In this document: piece after piece, positions 37,028 to 48,797 of the stretch
How positions within the stretch are numbered: position 1 is the first letter of the stretch
Layout of the letters: each line of letters begins with the position of its first letter
Source of the DNA: Malus domestica
Lineage: Eukaryota; Streptophyta; Magnoliopsida; Rosales; Rosaceae
Direction: 5' to 3'
Assembly (NCBI RefSeq): GCF_042453785.1
Contig: NC_091670.1
Span: 36,901,501-36,965,500, forward strand
DNA: 64,000 nucleotides
Program-made: the position numbers and the translations under genes
The notes under the pieces: generated by a model
The model's input: only the letters and a program-made list of their open reading frames with translations
The model's database searches: none
What the model was told of the DNA's origin: nothing

Positions 37028-39200
37028 GTCGATTGATGGAAATTAATTAGAGATATCATATTTTTGTACTACTCTAGTATATCATTTTATGCGTATAAAC
37101 GTCGCATCAATTAATAATGTGGTATGAAAATATGTTCAGTATATCCTATATTAATATATTTGGCTTGGAATGTGTAACATGCGAGAACTGTGATCAGTTC
37201 GAATGGGTTGTTGTAACTTGTCTATGTTTCATTCTCCATGCATGTCTGGAATTTTAGGGTTTTATATTAATTAATAAAAATAAAATTATCCAATTTATGA
37301 GAATTAAACATTACTTGTCAAGACCAGTTGCAGTGACTACTAAAAATGTTTGCCAATTAGTAATGGCTTGGGGTGACCATTTCAACCATTGCGCATTTAC
37401 TCGTTAGTTGGGAAGCCAATGGAGGGATTAAGATCCTCTGTCGGTTGTTTTATTGTGCAAATTCACTTGAAATTAATTTGTTGATTATTGAAATTATTGT
37501 ACTTAATTGACAATTCCTGTAATTATTTGTAAAAATCAATGAAATACCATTATATTATTTCTTATAAAAAAAAAATTTCATCACCAAATCTTTTTATCCG
37601 GAGTCTTGGAATCCTAAAATCATAACCGTTTAATCGAATTGTGTGGCCAGGAATGCGCAATCTTTCCCTCTTCACTCCACCCCCTTTTTAAATAATAACA
37701 CACCACCCAAAAAGGGAAGAAAAAGAAAAAGAACCCATCCTTTTTCTTCTCACTTTCCCACTGATTTCCATGTTTATTCCCTGCCTGCCTCCTGTTTTCA
37801 TCACAAAAAGGGAAGAAAAAGAACCCATCCTTTTTTATTCCACCTTTTATTCACTGTTATATTTCTCACCGATTCTGCTCTAATTTCCCAGACAAAAATG
37901 GGATTTTTTTTGGAAAATCTCAACCGAGGAATCACATAGACTTCGGTTCTGAGCTAATGGAGTCTGAGATCAAGTCTTTCAACAAAGAGAAAAAAATGAG
38001 GCCTAAGGAATTTTACCTTGAAAATTGAAAGATTGAGTCACGACCGTTGGATCATTAGTGAACGGTCATATCAATTGATTCCTAGGGTCCTCACATCAAT
38101 TATCATTATCTCAAAAAAAAAAAAAGGTAAAATAGGAAAAATAGGGATATAATCGTCATTTTGTCAAAAGGTACAAAATTACTATTTTGCCCTCCTTTTG
38201 TCAATAGTATGTATCAAAAGTAAGGGCAAAATAGGAAATAAAATTGACAATGAGGGTTTTCTTAATAATAGTATAGATTTTGTAAGTACTGCATATATAC
38301 ATATATATCACATGTCTTTTATTAAATTTTGCAAGATCTCGGGTTTCCTTGATCATGGACCTAAAATAAACTCTTATGAAAAATGTACGAGACCTAAAAT
38401 ATGTATTGCATGATACACATTTTGTTTATGTTGTAATATTATTCTGTATTTCAAGATTGTCCCTGAATCAAGTGTCAATTTTTGAGTCATGTGTTCCATG
38501 ACTTAAGTCACTGCAGCCAAGAGAATCTGCAAATCATATTCGACAAAGATTACCTCGAACGAAAAAAAAAAGTCCAATGCGGTTTCTTTTATAGGATACT
38601 TTTGCAAAATCATGTACCAACTCCCACTACGTGAAACTAAAATGAAACGAAGAATAGTACTGCAAGCAAATGCAATAATGCATGCATTATTGAAAGAGCG
38701 TACTAAAATGGAACCATCCTTTGTGTTTATACCCAGTTTTCATTGTTGTCGGACCAATATCTGGAAAGCTTTCCATTCTGCTTTCTTATCACTCAACCAA
38801 GCTTTCTTATCACTCAACATACAATAACTCAGGTAATAGTATTACGTACAGTCAATCACATACGTGCATGCATGCATGAAAGGATTTAGCCGCTAATGTA
38901 TTGATGAGTTTGGTGGATCTAACGAATTATTGAGCTACAAGTACAATAATACTGAACCAAACTGAATTATATAATGAAAAAAAAAAAAGGTTTTCATTCC
39001 TATTTTTCCTATTACATTGATTAAAACCTTATTCATTTTTAATTTTTTTTATCAAGGTCCTTAGATTTTAATAAACGTAATTAATTATTTCAATAATATT
39101 TTTTTATTTCTAAATATATTCATTTAGTGTTAGAAACATTACATTTGGTATATTTATGTTTATGGCTAAATTTTTTATCATACATTTTTATTTTTGTTGT
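37028..39200. other. Intergenic region, no recognised gene
   Basis: The decarboxylase 3' flank (AATAAT- and poly-A-signal-like motifs around 37110 and 37270) is followed by AT-rich DNA. A GGGAAGAAAAAG..AACCCATCC block is duplicated at 37709 and 37810, making the 98-codon ORF there look like repeat rather than gene. CAAGCTTTCTTATCACTCAA is duplicated near 38785-38815. Confidence 0.45.
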
Positions 39201-42200
39201 AGGCATAATTTACTGAACAATTATGGAGGGCAATTGAGAGAGGAAGAGAGTGTGGCAAAAACCCAAGGTGGGAGAAAAACCCATAGACTAAGGAGAAAAA
39301 TGAGAAGTTGCATTAAGTCAAAACTATACTTCTTTTGGATGTAAGTAGAAGAGCTCACAAGGGTATGATCAGCCCAGGATGGGTGTCTCGTTAAAACCTA
39401 GTTAGGTAGCGAAAACCCAGTAGGAAAAAATGCTCCTAATCCTAGGGAAAAAAAGTACATTAAGATAAAGTGAGTATACTTCTGGATACTCCCCTTGAGT
39501 TTGACATAACTTCCAAATGAGAACTACAAGCATTGCATATGAATAGTTAGGCATACCAATTCCTCGAACAAGCTTCTGCAATGTTGACTTCGGCAGTGAC
39601 CTCGTGTAGAGGTCGGCAAGGTTGTTTGGGATTGGGTTGCATGACTTTAATCTCCTGATGCTTTGTTGATGTAGATATGGACGCAATATGTCTTGGCGTT
39701 GACTTCGTAGATGTATCATGGCTTGGTCGGGTTAATACATGCGGCATAATCTTCATGGATCGTCGTCGGGACTCAACGATGGATGAAAACACAGCAAGTA
39801 CTTCAAAATATGCTCAACAAGAACTTCTAACCATGTCTCACTTGTGGCGTAGTGAAGTGAGGTGAGTCTTGGAACGATTCGAAGGTTTCGCAACTAAGGT
39901 CATATTATGGACCTCCAAGATATTATGATATCCTTAATGGTAAAGACATAACCATTTGGGGATTTTGCCTTGTGCGGGTTTGATAAGTAACTAGCGTCAG
40001 CATAACAAACAAGGCAAGCATCATTTCATGGATCAGGGGGTTGGATTCGCTCGAGATGCATCGGGATTTGATTTGCCTAAATTCGTAGTACCTTTAGGGT
40101 ACGTCTTTAATACCAATTCAGTGGTTGCGTGTAGGCGCGGTACTGCATCTTTACCAATATATCAACAATGAAGGAGATGTCCTGTCTAAATACAATGAGC
40201 TAAGTACAATAAAGCGCAAAGTTAAACTTAGATATGGAATTTCAGATTCCATAACCTCTTCAAAGGGTCTCATTTGTATATAACCTATGGACGATCAAAG
40301 GTATACTCAAAGGTGACACCTTCGGAGTGTAGTTCGACTGGTAGACCAAGGTACCGCCAAAACAACGCTTGAACTTCGGGTCAAGGCATAAACGAGTTTT
40401 CCTAAGATCATTCATCTCAAATTCCATCTTCAAGTGCGAGGCAGTTTTCTCAAGCTCTTCCGGAGTCTTAGTGAGATGTATGTCAACGACATAAACTGTA
40501 ACTCTAGCAATTTGGAATAAGACTTCATAGTTTAACACGCAATGACATAATTCATATCCCTGACTGATTAAATAATCACTTAGACGGGTATACCACATTC
40601 GTCTGATTGTAAGTGAACACCTCAAACAAGTTAAGAATGTGTTCCATGGTTTGGAACTATTTGAACCAGTCCATGTAATTTTTCAGAAACTTACATGTAA
40701 ATCTCCGTATCAATATCCCTATGGAGAAAACATTAACCACATTTCATAATACTGCTATCAATCACAAGACGTTTGAGAGAAACCTTGCGTTATAAGGCGT
40801 GCATCATATCGCACTATTTCATTCATCTCATAACGCTTCCTTTTTCACTTGTAACATAACAAGGTTACCTTGGGCAGTGTAGGAACGACAGGTCCAATAC
40901 ACACTTTGGTAAGGAATTTGACTTGGATTGTAACTTCAGTTGTCCAATCAGTTATACGTTATCACTTAATCAATGGAACACGGTTCGATATCGTCACTTT
41001 TCATTTATGTTGGTAGCTACCATATAACTGAAAACATCATCGATGGTAATCTCATTTCAATTCCATTTAGCTCACCCAAACTAGTATATTGAACCAAGAA
41101 CTTCATGTCTCGAGAGTAATCCAGATTAATCACATAAGATGAAAATGATTTTAAACAACTATCAAGTTTAGATTCATTGTTGTGTCGTGTCTTTCTCTTC
41201 TAGGGAAGTGAATCTTACGAACTAAGTGATCTGTCGTGCTCTAAGCCAAGACAGATTGATTGGTTATCCACCGGTGTACTGGATCGTCCAACAGGGACGT
41301 CCAAACCGTCCAATAGGGATGACACACCCTTCGAGGATGTTGACTTGACGTCCGTTAAGTATGTCTATCCTTGCATGCATGTTTGCAGCTAGTATATGAT
41401 CTTGTCACTTTAGCTAGATCAGATGAATGCATATGGAGCAACATTCTGAAAGCTAGAATTTCATCGCACTTATTTATTATACATGTGCGGTACGGGAATT
41501 AAGATGAGACATAGTGGGTAACGTCCACGCAAATTCGTGCAGATCTATAGGAAAGTTGACATTCTTATCTCCCCCTAACAGCGAGAAGACTGTTTCATTA
41601 AAGTGACAACTCGCAAATAAACGGTAAAGAGATCGCATGCAAGGGTTCTAAGATAGCTAATGTGAAGGAGAATCATGATCGATAAAGATTCACATCCTTT
41701 TTTGAGGATCCATGTTGGTATGTTGTGGCAATGCGACTTAGCACATGGAATGCACACTCAAATGGGTAAATACGAAAATCGTCAGGTTCATACCCAGTAA
41801 CCAACTGTAATGTCAAGTAGGTTGGGTGGCAACATAGTTTCGTACAAGATTGCATAGCCCTAGGCAAAAATAAAAAACTTGGTACGTTCACCAAAATCCG
41901 GGCGATCATTTAAATTTGCGCTTTATGATCACTAGGCGAGGCTATTTGAGGTGAACATGAGAATTCGATGTTCAATTATAAACCCAAAATACATGCAATA
42001 CTTTATCGAAAACTGTCGATATAAACTCTCTGGCATTATCCAGTCTCTCAGACCTTAAAGGATAAGTAGGGTGGTGAGCCCTTAATCGGCCATGAAGTTT
42101 ACCAGCAATGTGTGTAGACAAACATACGACCAGTTTATCGATTGATCAACCAAAACCATAAGTATTTATATGGTCCGCATTTTGATTGGATTAGTCCACA

Positions 42201-43620
42201 TATATTCCCTTGAATCCACTATGAAAAAATGGTGATTTCGTATCTTTGCAAGAAATGATATAAAAATCAATTTTCCTAATGATCAGGCTTGGCAAAGTGT
42301 GCTTGTAGGCACAAGATCCTTAGTTCGGGTAAGAAGATGCGTAGTAGCATCATTGTTTGATCTAAGTGTCCCAAAAGGTCGTGCCAAAACAAGTAAACTG
42401 CTCAATCACTAGGCTCTAGGTCAGCCACATGTTGTGTGTTTCTAGTTGGGAGACAACCTACTAGCCCCAATCAAAGTTTCAGGCTCATTTTTGGAGGTGG
42501 TGCAAAGATTTTTCACTCTATTTTCTTCAATGGTTTCATTGATGATCATTGTCATCTCGAATATCCTTAAAAACTCAACGACGGGGAGAATTTAAGGTCC
42601 CTTAAATGGTAATTTAGTACCATTTATACAACGAGGAGCGTGCCAAATGCTCTTAATCAGGTTGGATGGACCTGAAGTCATTGTTAGAGATGTGATTTAG
42701 GTGTAAAGTTAGTAAGCGTAGTACGCATTCATCCAGACAACTAACTTTTCCACAATCCTACCTAATCATGTGTTTAATTGAATCGGTCACATGTATTAAG
42801 AAACATGATTCAATTAACTCATATTCGAGGACAATATCAATAAGATTATCCATAACTAAAACATAGGCCAAACTTGAATCCAAGAACATGGAAAAGTGTT
42901 CACAAAGTAAACCAAAGTTACTAGGGTGGATTCGGCCAACAAGGTCATTCATGTCAAAATTCTACTCTTCCAACGGTGTTCAATAGAGCAAAATTGATCT
43001 CACATATTGACTATGAGAATGGTACTCCTCAACAACATTGGTACAGGCACGAACAGGTGCATAACCAATGATCTATTCCATCTAGACAGAAATAGATTCT
43101 GCAAGGTTAAGGTTTCAGAACAACATCCCTTATTCTTGAAGTTTTAGGTCTTAGGTGCCAAGAATCACGCTTTGGGCATGATGCCACACCTTGGCAGGCC
43201 CTGATTCTACCATATGTTTATGGTAGTAATTAGATCCGAGAATTTGGTAAACTTCCACTTTCTACACTTGTTGCTTCAGGAGCAAGTTAGAAGCAAGGAC
43301 GAGAAAATTATTCTCTAGTAAAAAATCGATCGGATTTATAAACTTCAGAATTGTACTCATTCATGGACGTAGTCATGGTGTGCTTCGGGCAATATCTTTC
43401 ATGATTAGACGGTCCATGGGAGCAAGCCAAAGAGCTATGGAATCCTCGTTTAGGATGTATTTCCATTTGTAATACTTTGGGCATAAGTCTTCGAATGAAG
43501 ATTATGACGGAGGCTTATTCAGCTCTTATATGCCATTATTGGCTTCAATGGTTTCTCAGCTTCTTGATAGTCAAGTGGAGATTCACGTCTTGTACCCACA
43601 TATATCTAACGACATCAGGT
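39200..43620 (-). pseudogene. Degenerate Ty1/copia retrotransposon, pol remnants
   Basis: Minus-strand order is integrase, RT, RNase H, as in copia. Integrase-like sequence is at 41909-41673 (LQLVTGYEPDDFRIYPF). RT is at 40625-40260 (MWYTRLSDYLISQGYEL, VYVVDIHLTKTPEELEKTA). The RNase H end is at 39719-39402 (LADLYTRSLPKSTLQKLVRG), followed by the polypurine-like TCAAGGGGAG and LTR-like sequence. Many stops and frameshifts mean no intact product. A second copy of the 3' part is at 48800-49950. Confidence 0.8.
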
Positions 43621-43790
43621 GAGACGTTTTCGGAGGACGAGCGCAGCTAAACGAGACTTGGGGGTTACGACCCAACTATGTACCTGTGAGTAACCTTTTG
43701 GTTTTATAAATATACGTATATATATGTTCTACGTTTTCCAGAAACTATTTAAAATGGAATTTCGTTAAAATGCCATGTCATATTTGCTTA
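43620..43790 (+). repeat. Left part of a truncated gypsy-type LTR, interrupted by the 43791-47783 element
   Basis: The sequence GGGGTTACGACCCAACTATG ... GTCATATTTGCTTA continues at 47784 (GCTTACATATTAGC) once the inserted element is removed. The right part ends GGTCGGGGTGTGTCACA near 48797. No coding sequence. Confidence 0.6.
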
Positions 43791-44164
43791 TGTTTGTACC
43801 ATATTTAAGGTCTCCGTATTTATACCTCGTATAAATACTTGGGGAATTCAAATGTAATTATGTAATAAATGAAGGGGCAAATATGTAATAAGTGAGGAGC
43901 CCTTATTCTATAAAATGACTCCTTACTCTCCTCATTAGGGGAGGTCAAGGCTTAGGCCATGAGAAGAGAGAAAATAGGCTAGAGAGCACACTGCCTCTAG
44001 CTTTCTTGTATATTCATCATTCAGAGTGAAACAATATCAACATCAATGTGGACGTAGCCCAAACATTGGGGTGAACCACGATACATCTTGTGTTCTTTAC
44101 TTTCTTTCAGATTCACGGTCGGGTTTACGTTAGTCTAAGACCCATTCGGTTTTGTGCATCAACA
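43791..44164 (+). repeat. 5' LTR (374 bp) of the gene-carrying element
   Basis: Contains the TATA-like TTATTCTATAAAATGACTCC at about 43903-43922 and an internal CAACATCA..GGACGTAGCCC stretch. It matches 47410-47783 over its whole length. Confidence 0.92.
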
Positions 44165-44184
44165 TTTGGCGCCGTCTGTGGGAA
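44165..44184 (+). other. Primer binding site of the gene-carrying LTR element
   Basis: TTTGGCGCCGTCTGTGGGAA directly after the LTR. TGGCGCC starts are characteristic of tRNA primer sites in plant LTR elements. Confidence 0.8.
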
Positions 44185-44269
44185 ACGACACGAAAAGCTA
44201 TATTGGTTCTCTTTCATTTTTTTTACCTCCGTCGTGGATCTGCAAAATCCGCACAGAGACACAGACACA

Positions 44270-44800
44270 TATATCTCTCTATCTGAAACTTCCAATTTAT
44301 AGAGCTGTTTCATCTTCCACTGTTTCCATCTCCCAAAATCTCTCTTCCATCGACACACTTCGTCTAAAAAATTCTCTCTCTTGCGTTACTAGTCAAAGCA
44401 AAACCCTAGTAAGCATGGTCGGACCCTCGCCTGACCTCACCAAGGTCATCAACATCAAGTTACTCTGCAGCTATTGCAGCAAAATCCTCCCCTGTTACCC
44501 CGACAGCAAGCTCCGTTACCTCAACGGGGAAACCCGTGTCCTTGCCGTTCCCCGCTTTATTTCCTTTTCTAAACTGTCTTCCAAGATGACTGAGTTGTAT
44601 GGGCCATCCATAACGGCCTTCAGTCTGCACTGTCAATTGCCCACCGAGGATCTCGACGCCCTCGTATCCATCAAGTCCGATGAGGATCTCGTTAATCTCA
44701 TTGAAGAATACGACAGAGCAGCCTCTTCCTCTAATCTGAAGATCAGAGCCTTCCTCTTACTCATCCCCATTAGCAGGACACCTAAAAGCATTTCATCCCC
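44270..44800 (+). pseudogene. Captured PB1-domain gene fragment (5' leader plus PB1 domain)
   Basis: A leader-like CT-rich stretch precedes ATG 44415. The reading frame then gives a PB1 domain of the plant type: INIKLLCSYCSKILPCYPD, KLRYLNGETRVLAV, LPTEDLDALVSIKSDEDL, NLIEEYDRAASSS. PB1 domains mediate protein-protein pairing in many plant kinases and transport or signalling proteins. After about residue 125 the frame passes without a stop into SCAI-like sequence, so a chimeric ORF exists. No introns are seen. The parent gene is not in this window. Confidence 0.8.
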
Positions 44801-44811
44801 TTCTTCCATTT

Positions 44812-45245
44812 TGGCCTACAGATGCCTCCACAACCAGCACTACTTTCGCAAGGTCTTCAAGGCCTGCATGCGCCTGTGGAAGTACCAACAGGAGAACCGC
44901 TCTAAGCTCGTCGTTGCCGGCTTGAACCGTTGGGAAATCGATGAGATCGCCAGCCGGATCGGCCAGCTCTACTTCGGCTAGTTCATGTGCACCAGCGAGG
45001 CCCGATTCTTTCTCGAGGCCTACGTCTTTTACGAAGCCATTTTCAGCCGCAGCTACTTCGACGGCTTCACCGGTTTCGAAGGTTTCAAGAAGAAGGATAT
45101 CGGAGTCCGCTTCAAGGAGTTGAGATTTTACTCCCGGTTTCTGCTATTTTCCTCGATTTTGAACCAGATTGAGACGGTTCATCTTCTTGCCGAGCTGTTC
45201 AAATCGCTTGTTGATGACTGCAAAGCCAATTTTCAGGAAATATAG
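44812..45245 (+). pseudogene. SCAI: Captured SCAI-like gene fragment
   Basis: The translation resembles plant homologs of SCAI (suppressor of cancer cell invasion, a transcriptional cofactor in animals): YFRKVFKACMRLWKYQQENR, RWEIDEIASRIGQLYFG, then TSEARFFLEAYVFYEAIFSR and LLAELFKSLVDDCKANFQE. A TAG stop at 44979-44981 replaces the expected Gln codon, and the same frame continues to 45245. The homology then ends abruptly, so only the N-terminal third or so is present. It is joined in frame behind the PB1 fragment. Recognition is from memory of the family. Confidence 0.75.
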
Positions 45246-45249
45246 TGTT

Positions 45250-45980
45250 TTTGTGTTCTTGTGCATACTCAGGCCCCAGACTCTCCTCGAACCAAAGCTC
45301 CACTCAATTTCACCATGTGAGGCAGGACAAGCAATAATTCAGAGAACTCAGTGACCCATCCCCTACATCTAGGGTGGTAACCATGTAAAATCATTTTCTG
45401 AGAAATCAAAAGTAGAAAGCAAAAGTAGAAAGCCAATAAGCTGTAAATGCAAGTGTGGGAGATCATTGCAAGCATCCAATGTAGTCTCCTCAAATTCCTT
45501 GGGCATCGACCACCAGTAAAGCCAAAGAAGAAAGCAAAAGTAGAAAGCAAAAGAAGAAAAAAATAGATCAGGAAAAAAATAAGAAAGCCGAGATATGTTT
45601 TTCAAACAAAGAGTCAAGTTGGTATACTTGATGATGGCTTTTGTCAACACAGAGAGACCATACTTGCTGACCAAACCTGCTTCCCCGTGAAGTTTTCCTC
45701 CAACAGCTGGACCACTGAGGTTGATGTGAAGGGAGAAATCTCGCTGTTGCCAAGTCCCAGCAGTTTTTTTTTCTTCTTCTTTTGAATGATGTGATTTACT
45801 TTTCTTATCTTTTGGAGACATCTGTATAACCTCACAAGAGGGTAATCATAAAAAAAATAAATAAATAAAAAGTCTGCAAGCCCATAATAGTGGGCTGGAA
45901 TGTAATAGCGAAGGTCCATATGCCTAAAAGAACCAAGCCCTATAGCTTCAAACTCCAACCTCCATCCCTCACTTAAGGTT
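45250..45980. other. Interior of the LTR element, unidentified reverse-strand ORF
   Basis: A 150-codon minus-strand ORF (45821-45369) starts MSPKDKKSKSHHSKEEEKK with two hydrophobic parts further on. I do not recognise it. It could be a third captured fragment or chance. Confidence 0.3.
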
Positions 45981-45983
45981 CAC

Positions 45984-46580
45984 CATCTATTATCACCAAC
46001 TAGGTGATCAAAAGTACGTCCAGTACTCCAAAATTATTCGGTAGCATGCCGCTATTATCACCAACTAGGTGATCAAAAATACGTCCAGTTCTCCAAAATT
46101 ATTCGGCAGTCCAAAATTATTCGGCAGCTTGCCGCTATTATCACCAACCAGGTGATCAAAAGTACGTCCAGTACTCCAAAATTATTCGGCAGTCTGCCGC
46201 TATTATCACCAACTAGGTGATCAAAAGTACGTCCAGTACTCTAAAATTATATATGAGCATCACTCATGTCAATCATACATAAACATTCATAAGCATCACT
46301 CATGTCAATCAACATAAACATTCATGAGCATCACTCATGTCAATCATACATAAACATTCATGAGCATCACTCATGTCAATCAACATAAACATTCATGAGC
46401 ATCACTCATGTCAATCAGCTTCGAAAGCTTCATTTACAAGAGCTCCAGCTTTGAAAGCTTAATTTACAAAGCTCCGACTTCAAAGCTTCATTTACAAAAG
46501 CTCTAGCTTCAAAGCTTCACTTTCAAAGCCTCACCTATAAAACTTCACTTTCAAAGCTTCACATACAAAGCTTCAGTGCA
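45984..46580. repeat. Three families of short tandem repeats inside the LTR element
   Basis: Four imperfect copies of a roughly 65-bp unit (ATTATCACCAACTAGGTGAT ... CCAAAATTATTCGG) occupy 45984-46250. Five copies of a roughly 34-bp unit (CATGAGCATCACTCATGTCA) occupy 46250-46415. AAAGCTTCA/CTTTACAA motifs repeat to 46580. Non-coding. Confidence 0.85.
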
Positions 46581-46739
46581 TGGTATACAAAGACCGTCTC
46601 CGAACAACTGCAACTTCGGCCCATACATGGATTGAATTTGAAGTCTCCAGCCAACATACCCTATTGACTGAAGACTTGAGGGACTACACTATGTACAATA
46701 TATTGGGTTTCCGCAACTGGGCCTTATGAAAAATACTTG

Positions 46740-47190
46740 GGGGACTTAGCCCATTATTTATGTACTGAGGAGCGAACCTTTATTCTATAAAAATGACTCA
46801 TTCACTTTCATTAGAGAGCACCCATTAATCATATATTGAGGAGCAAACCCTTATTTTATAAAATGAACTCATTCTCATTCACCTTCATTAGAGAGAGACT
46901 TTTAGCCCATCACTTATGTATTGATGAGCGAACCCTTATTCTATAAAAGGGACTCCCTCATCTTCATTAGAGAGCATTGCCGCCAGCTGAACAACCACCC
47001 CGTCGCGAGCATCACTCCTAACCCATCACTTATGTATTGATGAGCGATCCCTTATTCTATAAAATGGACTCTTTCACCATCATTAGAGAGCATCGCCGTC
47101 TGCTGAGCAACCGCCTCGCCGCGAACATCAACTTTAGCCCATCATTTATGTATTAAGGAGTGAGCCATTATTCTAAAAGGGACCCCCTCA
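46740..47190 (+). repeat. Internal repeats mimicking the LTR promoter segment
   Basis: Five degenerate units contain TTATGTATTGAGGAGCGAAC, CCTTATTCTATAAAA and TTCATTAGAGAG at roughly 65-125 bp spacing. The same order of motifs (GAGGAGCCCTTATTCTATAA ... CTCATTA) is the TATA region of this element's LTR. A second LTR-like junction (GACTGAAGACTTGAGGGACT) is at about 46665. Confidence 0.7.
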
Positions 47191-47409
47191 CCTTCAACAC
47201 CACAGGCTGAGCCAACCAAGGCAACATAAGCCACAAGCCGAGCAGCCTCGCAACATGTGCTACTTCTAGTTGAGCATCATTTCACATTGAGCACCGCCTT
47301 ATATTGAGTATTCAATTCTAGACGACATCTAGTTACTTCGGCCCACACATGAACTGAATTTCAAGTCTCCAGCCAAAAGACTTTCTTGACTGAAGACTTG
47401 GGGGACTAC

Positions 47410-47783
47410 TGTTTGTACCATATTTAGGGCCTCCATATTTAGACCTCGTATAAATACTCGGGGGACTCAAATGTAATTATGTAATAAATGAAGGGGTAAA
47501 TATGTAATTAGTGAGGAGCCCTTATTCTATAAAAGGACTCCTCACTCTTCTCATTAAGGGATGTCAAGGCTTAGGTCATGAGAAGAGAGAAAATAGGCTA
47601 GAGAGCATACTGCTTCTAGCCTTCTTGTATATTCACCATTCAGAGTGAAACAATATCAACATCAGTGTGAACGTAACCCAAATATTGGGGCGAACCACGA
47701 TACATCTTGTGTTCTTTACTTTCTTTTAGATTCACGGTCGGGTTTACGTTGGTCCAAGACCCTTCCAGTTTTGTGCATCAACG
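47410..47783 (+). repeat. 3' LTR (374 bp) of the gene-carrying element
   Basis: Second copy of 43791-44164, followed by the GCTTA duplication. The terminal base is G instead of A. Confidence 0.92.
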
Positions 47784-48797
47784 GCTTACATATTAGCATA
47801 TGCTTAAGTATAGCTTTACATAATATTGTATGATGTTGCAGAGGCCTAGGTAAGTTTAGGTGAGTACTTATTGATGGTATGGTTGCATAGTAGTTGGTTA
47901 TGAGTTGATGCACTTAGAGATTTATGTCCTGCACCCTGGTGTTAGTGCTCCACTCGAGGCCTAGCCTTCACGTGATCGTTCACCTCTCGCACCACATGCT
48001 CACTTTAGATCCAATGCATGTGCTAGCCCGTCATACATACCACATTAGGTGATTCCGACTCGTAGGTGACTTGCGATATTTCGCACAGCCTTCACATGAT
48101 CGTAGCACTTTAACATATTTATTTATACCTAGACTGTCGTACAGACCACATTAGGTAGTTCCGACTCGTGTGCATGATTCGATTGTTGAGCTATAGACTC
48201 AACCGTACAGGTCACGTTAGGTGACTACGGCTATAAGGTCATTTTATATTGATTCATTTTACCTGACTTACTTATTTCATTGCTAAGATACTTGACATGG
48301 CATATGCTTTGTTTTCACTACTCTTGAGTAGGATTTCTATATGCATACGTATTATTATTTTCTAGGAAAATTATTTGGATTTTACGGTGAGGGTTATATG
48401 TTTTGAAAGTGAAATGGTTTTGAAAAGTTTTATTTTTGCCTACTCACATTTTCTGTTTTGTGCCCCTCTAGGTTCTAGTTAGAAGTTCATGTTGGTGGCT
48501 CACAAGGACTATACAGCGGTTCTGACAGATATCTATCAATGTAGGGTTTTCTTTCATATCCTGTACAATTAGTATTTAGCCCGTTGGATTGCACTTTGGT
48601 ACCTACGCTCTGATTATGTATATCTACACTCTAATACTTCCACTCATATTTATATACTTACCTAGTGTAGAGTAGCTAGTTCGGTTTTTATTTACCCACA
48701 TTATCTTATCACCTTTACTTCCGCACAACGCACATGGCTACGACACCCTCACATGACGTCCATCATGCCTTGATTTAGGTCGGGGTGTGTCACATAT
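47784..48797 (+). repeat. Right part of the truncated gypsy-type LTR
   Basis: This continues 43620-43790. It has ACCACATTAGGTGATTCCGA-type repeats at about 48040, 48150 and 48205 and ends GGTCGGGGTGTGTCACA. The reverse complement, TGTGACACACCCCGACC, resembles the LTR start of the 22196 element, suggesting a related family. Confidence 0.55.

Larger units (their letters stand above)
43791..47783 (+). mobile_element. Non-autonomous LTR retrotransposon carrying captured host-gene fragments
   Basis: Two 374-bp LTRs (43791-44164 and 47410-47783) start TGTTTGTACCATATTTA and end GTGCATCAACA (CAACG in the right copy). The target duplication GCTTA is at 43786-43790 and 47784-47788. A primer site TTTGGCGCCGTCTGTGGGAA follows the left LTR, and the purine-rich GACTTGGGGGACTAC precedes the right LTR. 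No gag or pol was recognised in the 3.2-kb interior. It holds PB1-domain and SCAI-like coding pieces on the plus strand, then several families of short tandem repeats. The LTRs differ at many positions, so the insertion is older than that at 22196. Confidence 0.92.

Noticed and set aside
37643-37939. 98-codon Lys/Arg-rich ORF
   Set aside because: It contains an internal DNA duplication (GGGAAGAAAAAG..AACCCATCC) and no domain; looks like repeat-derived chance coding.
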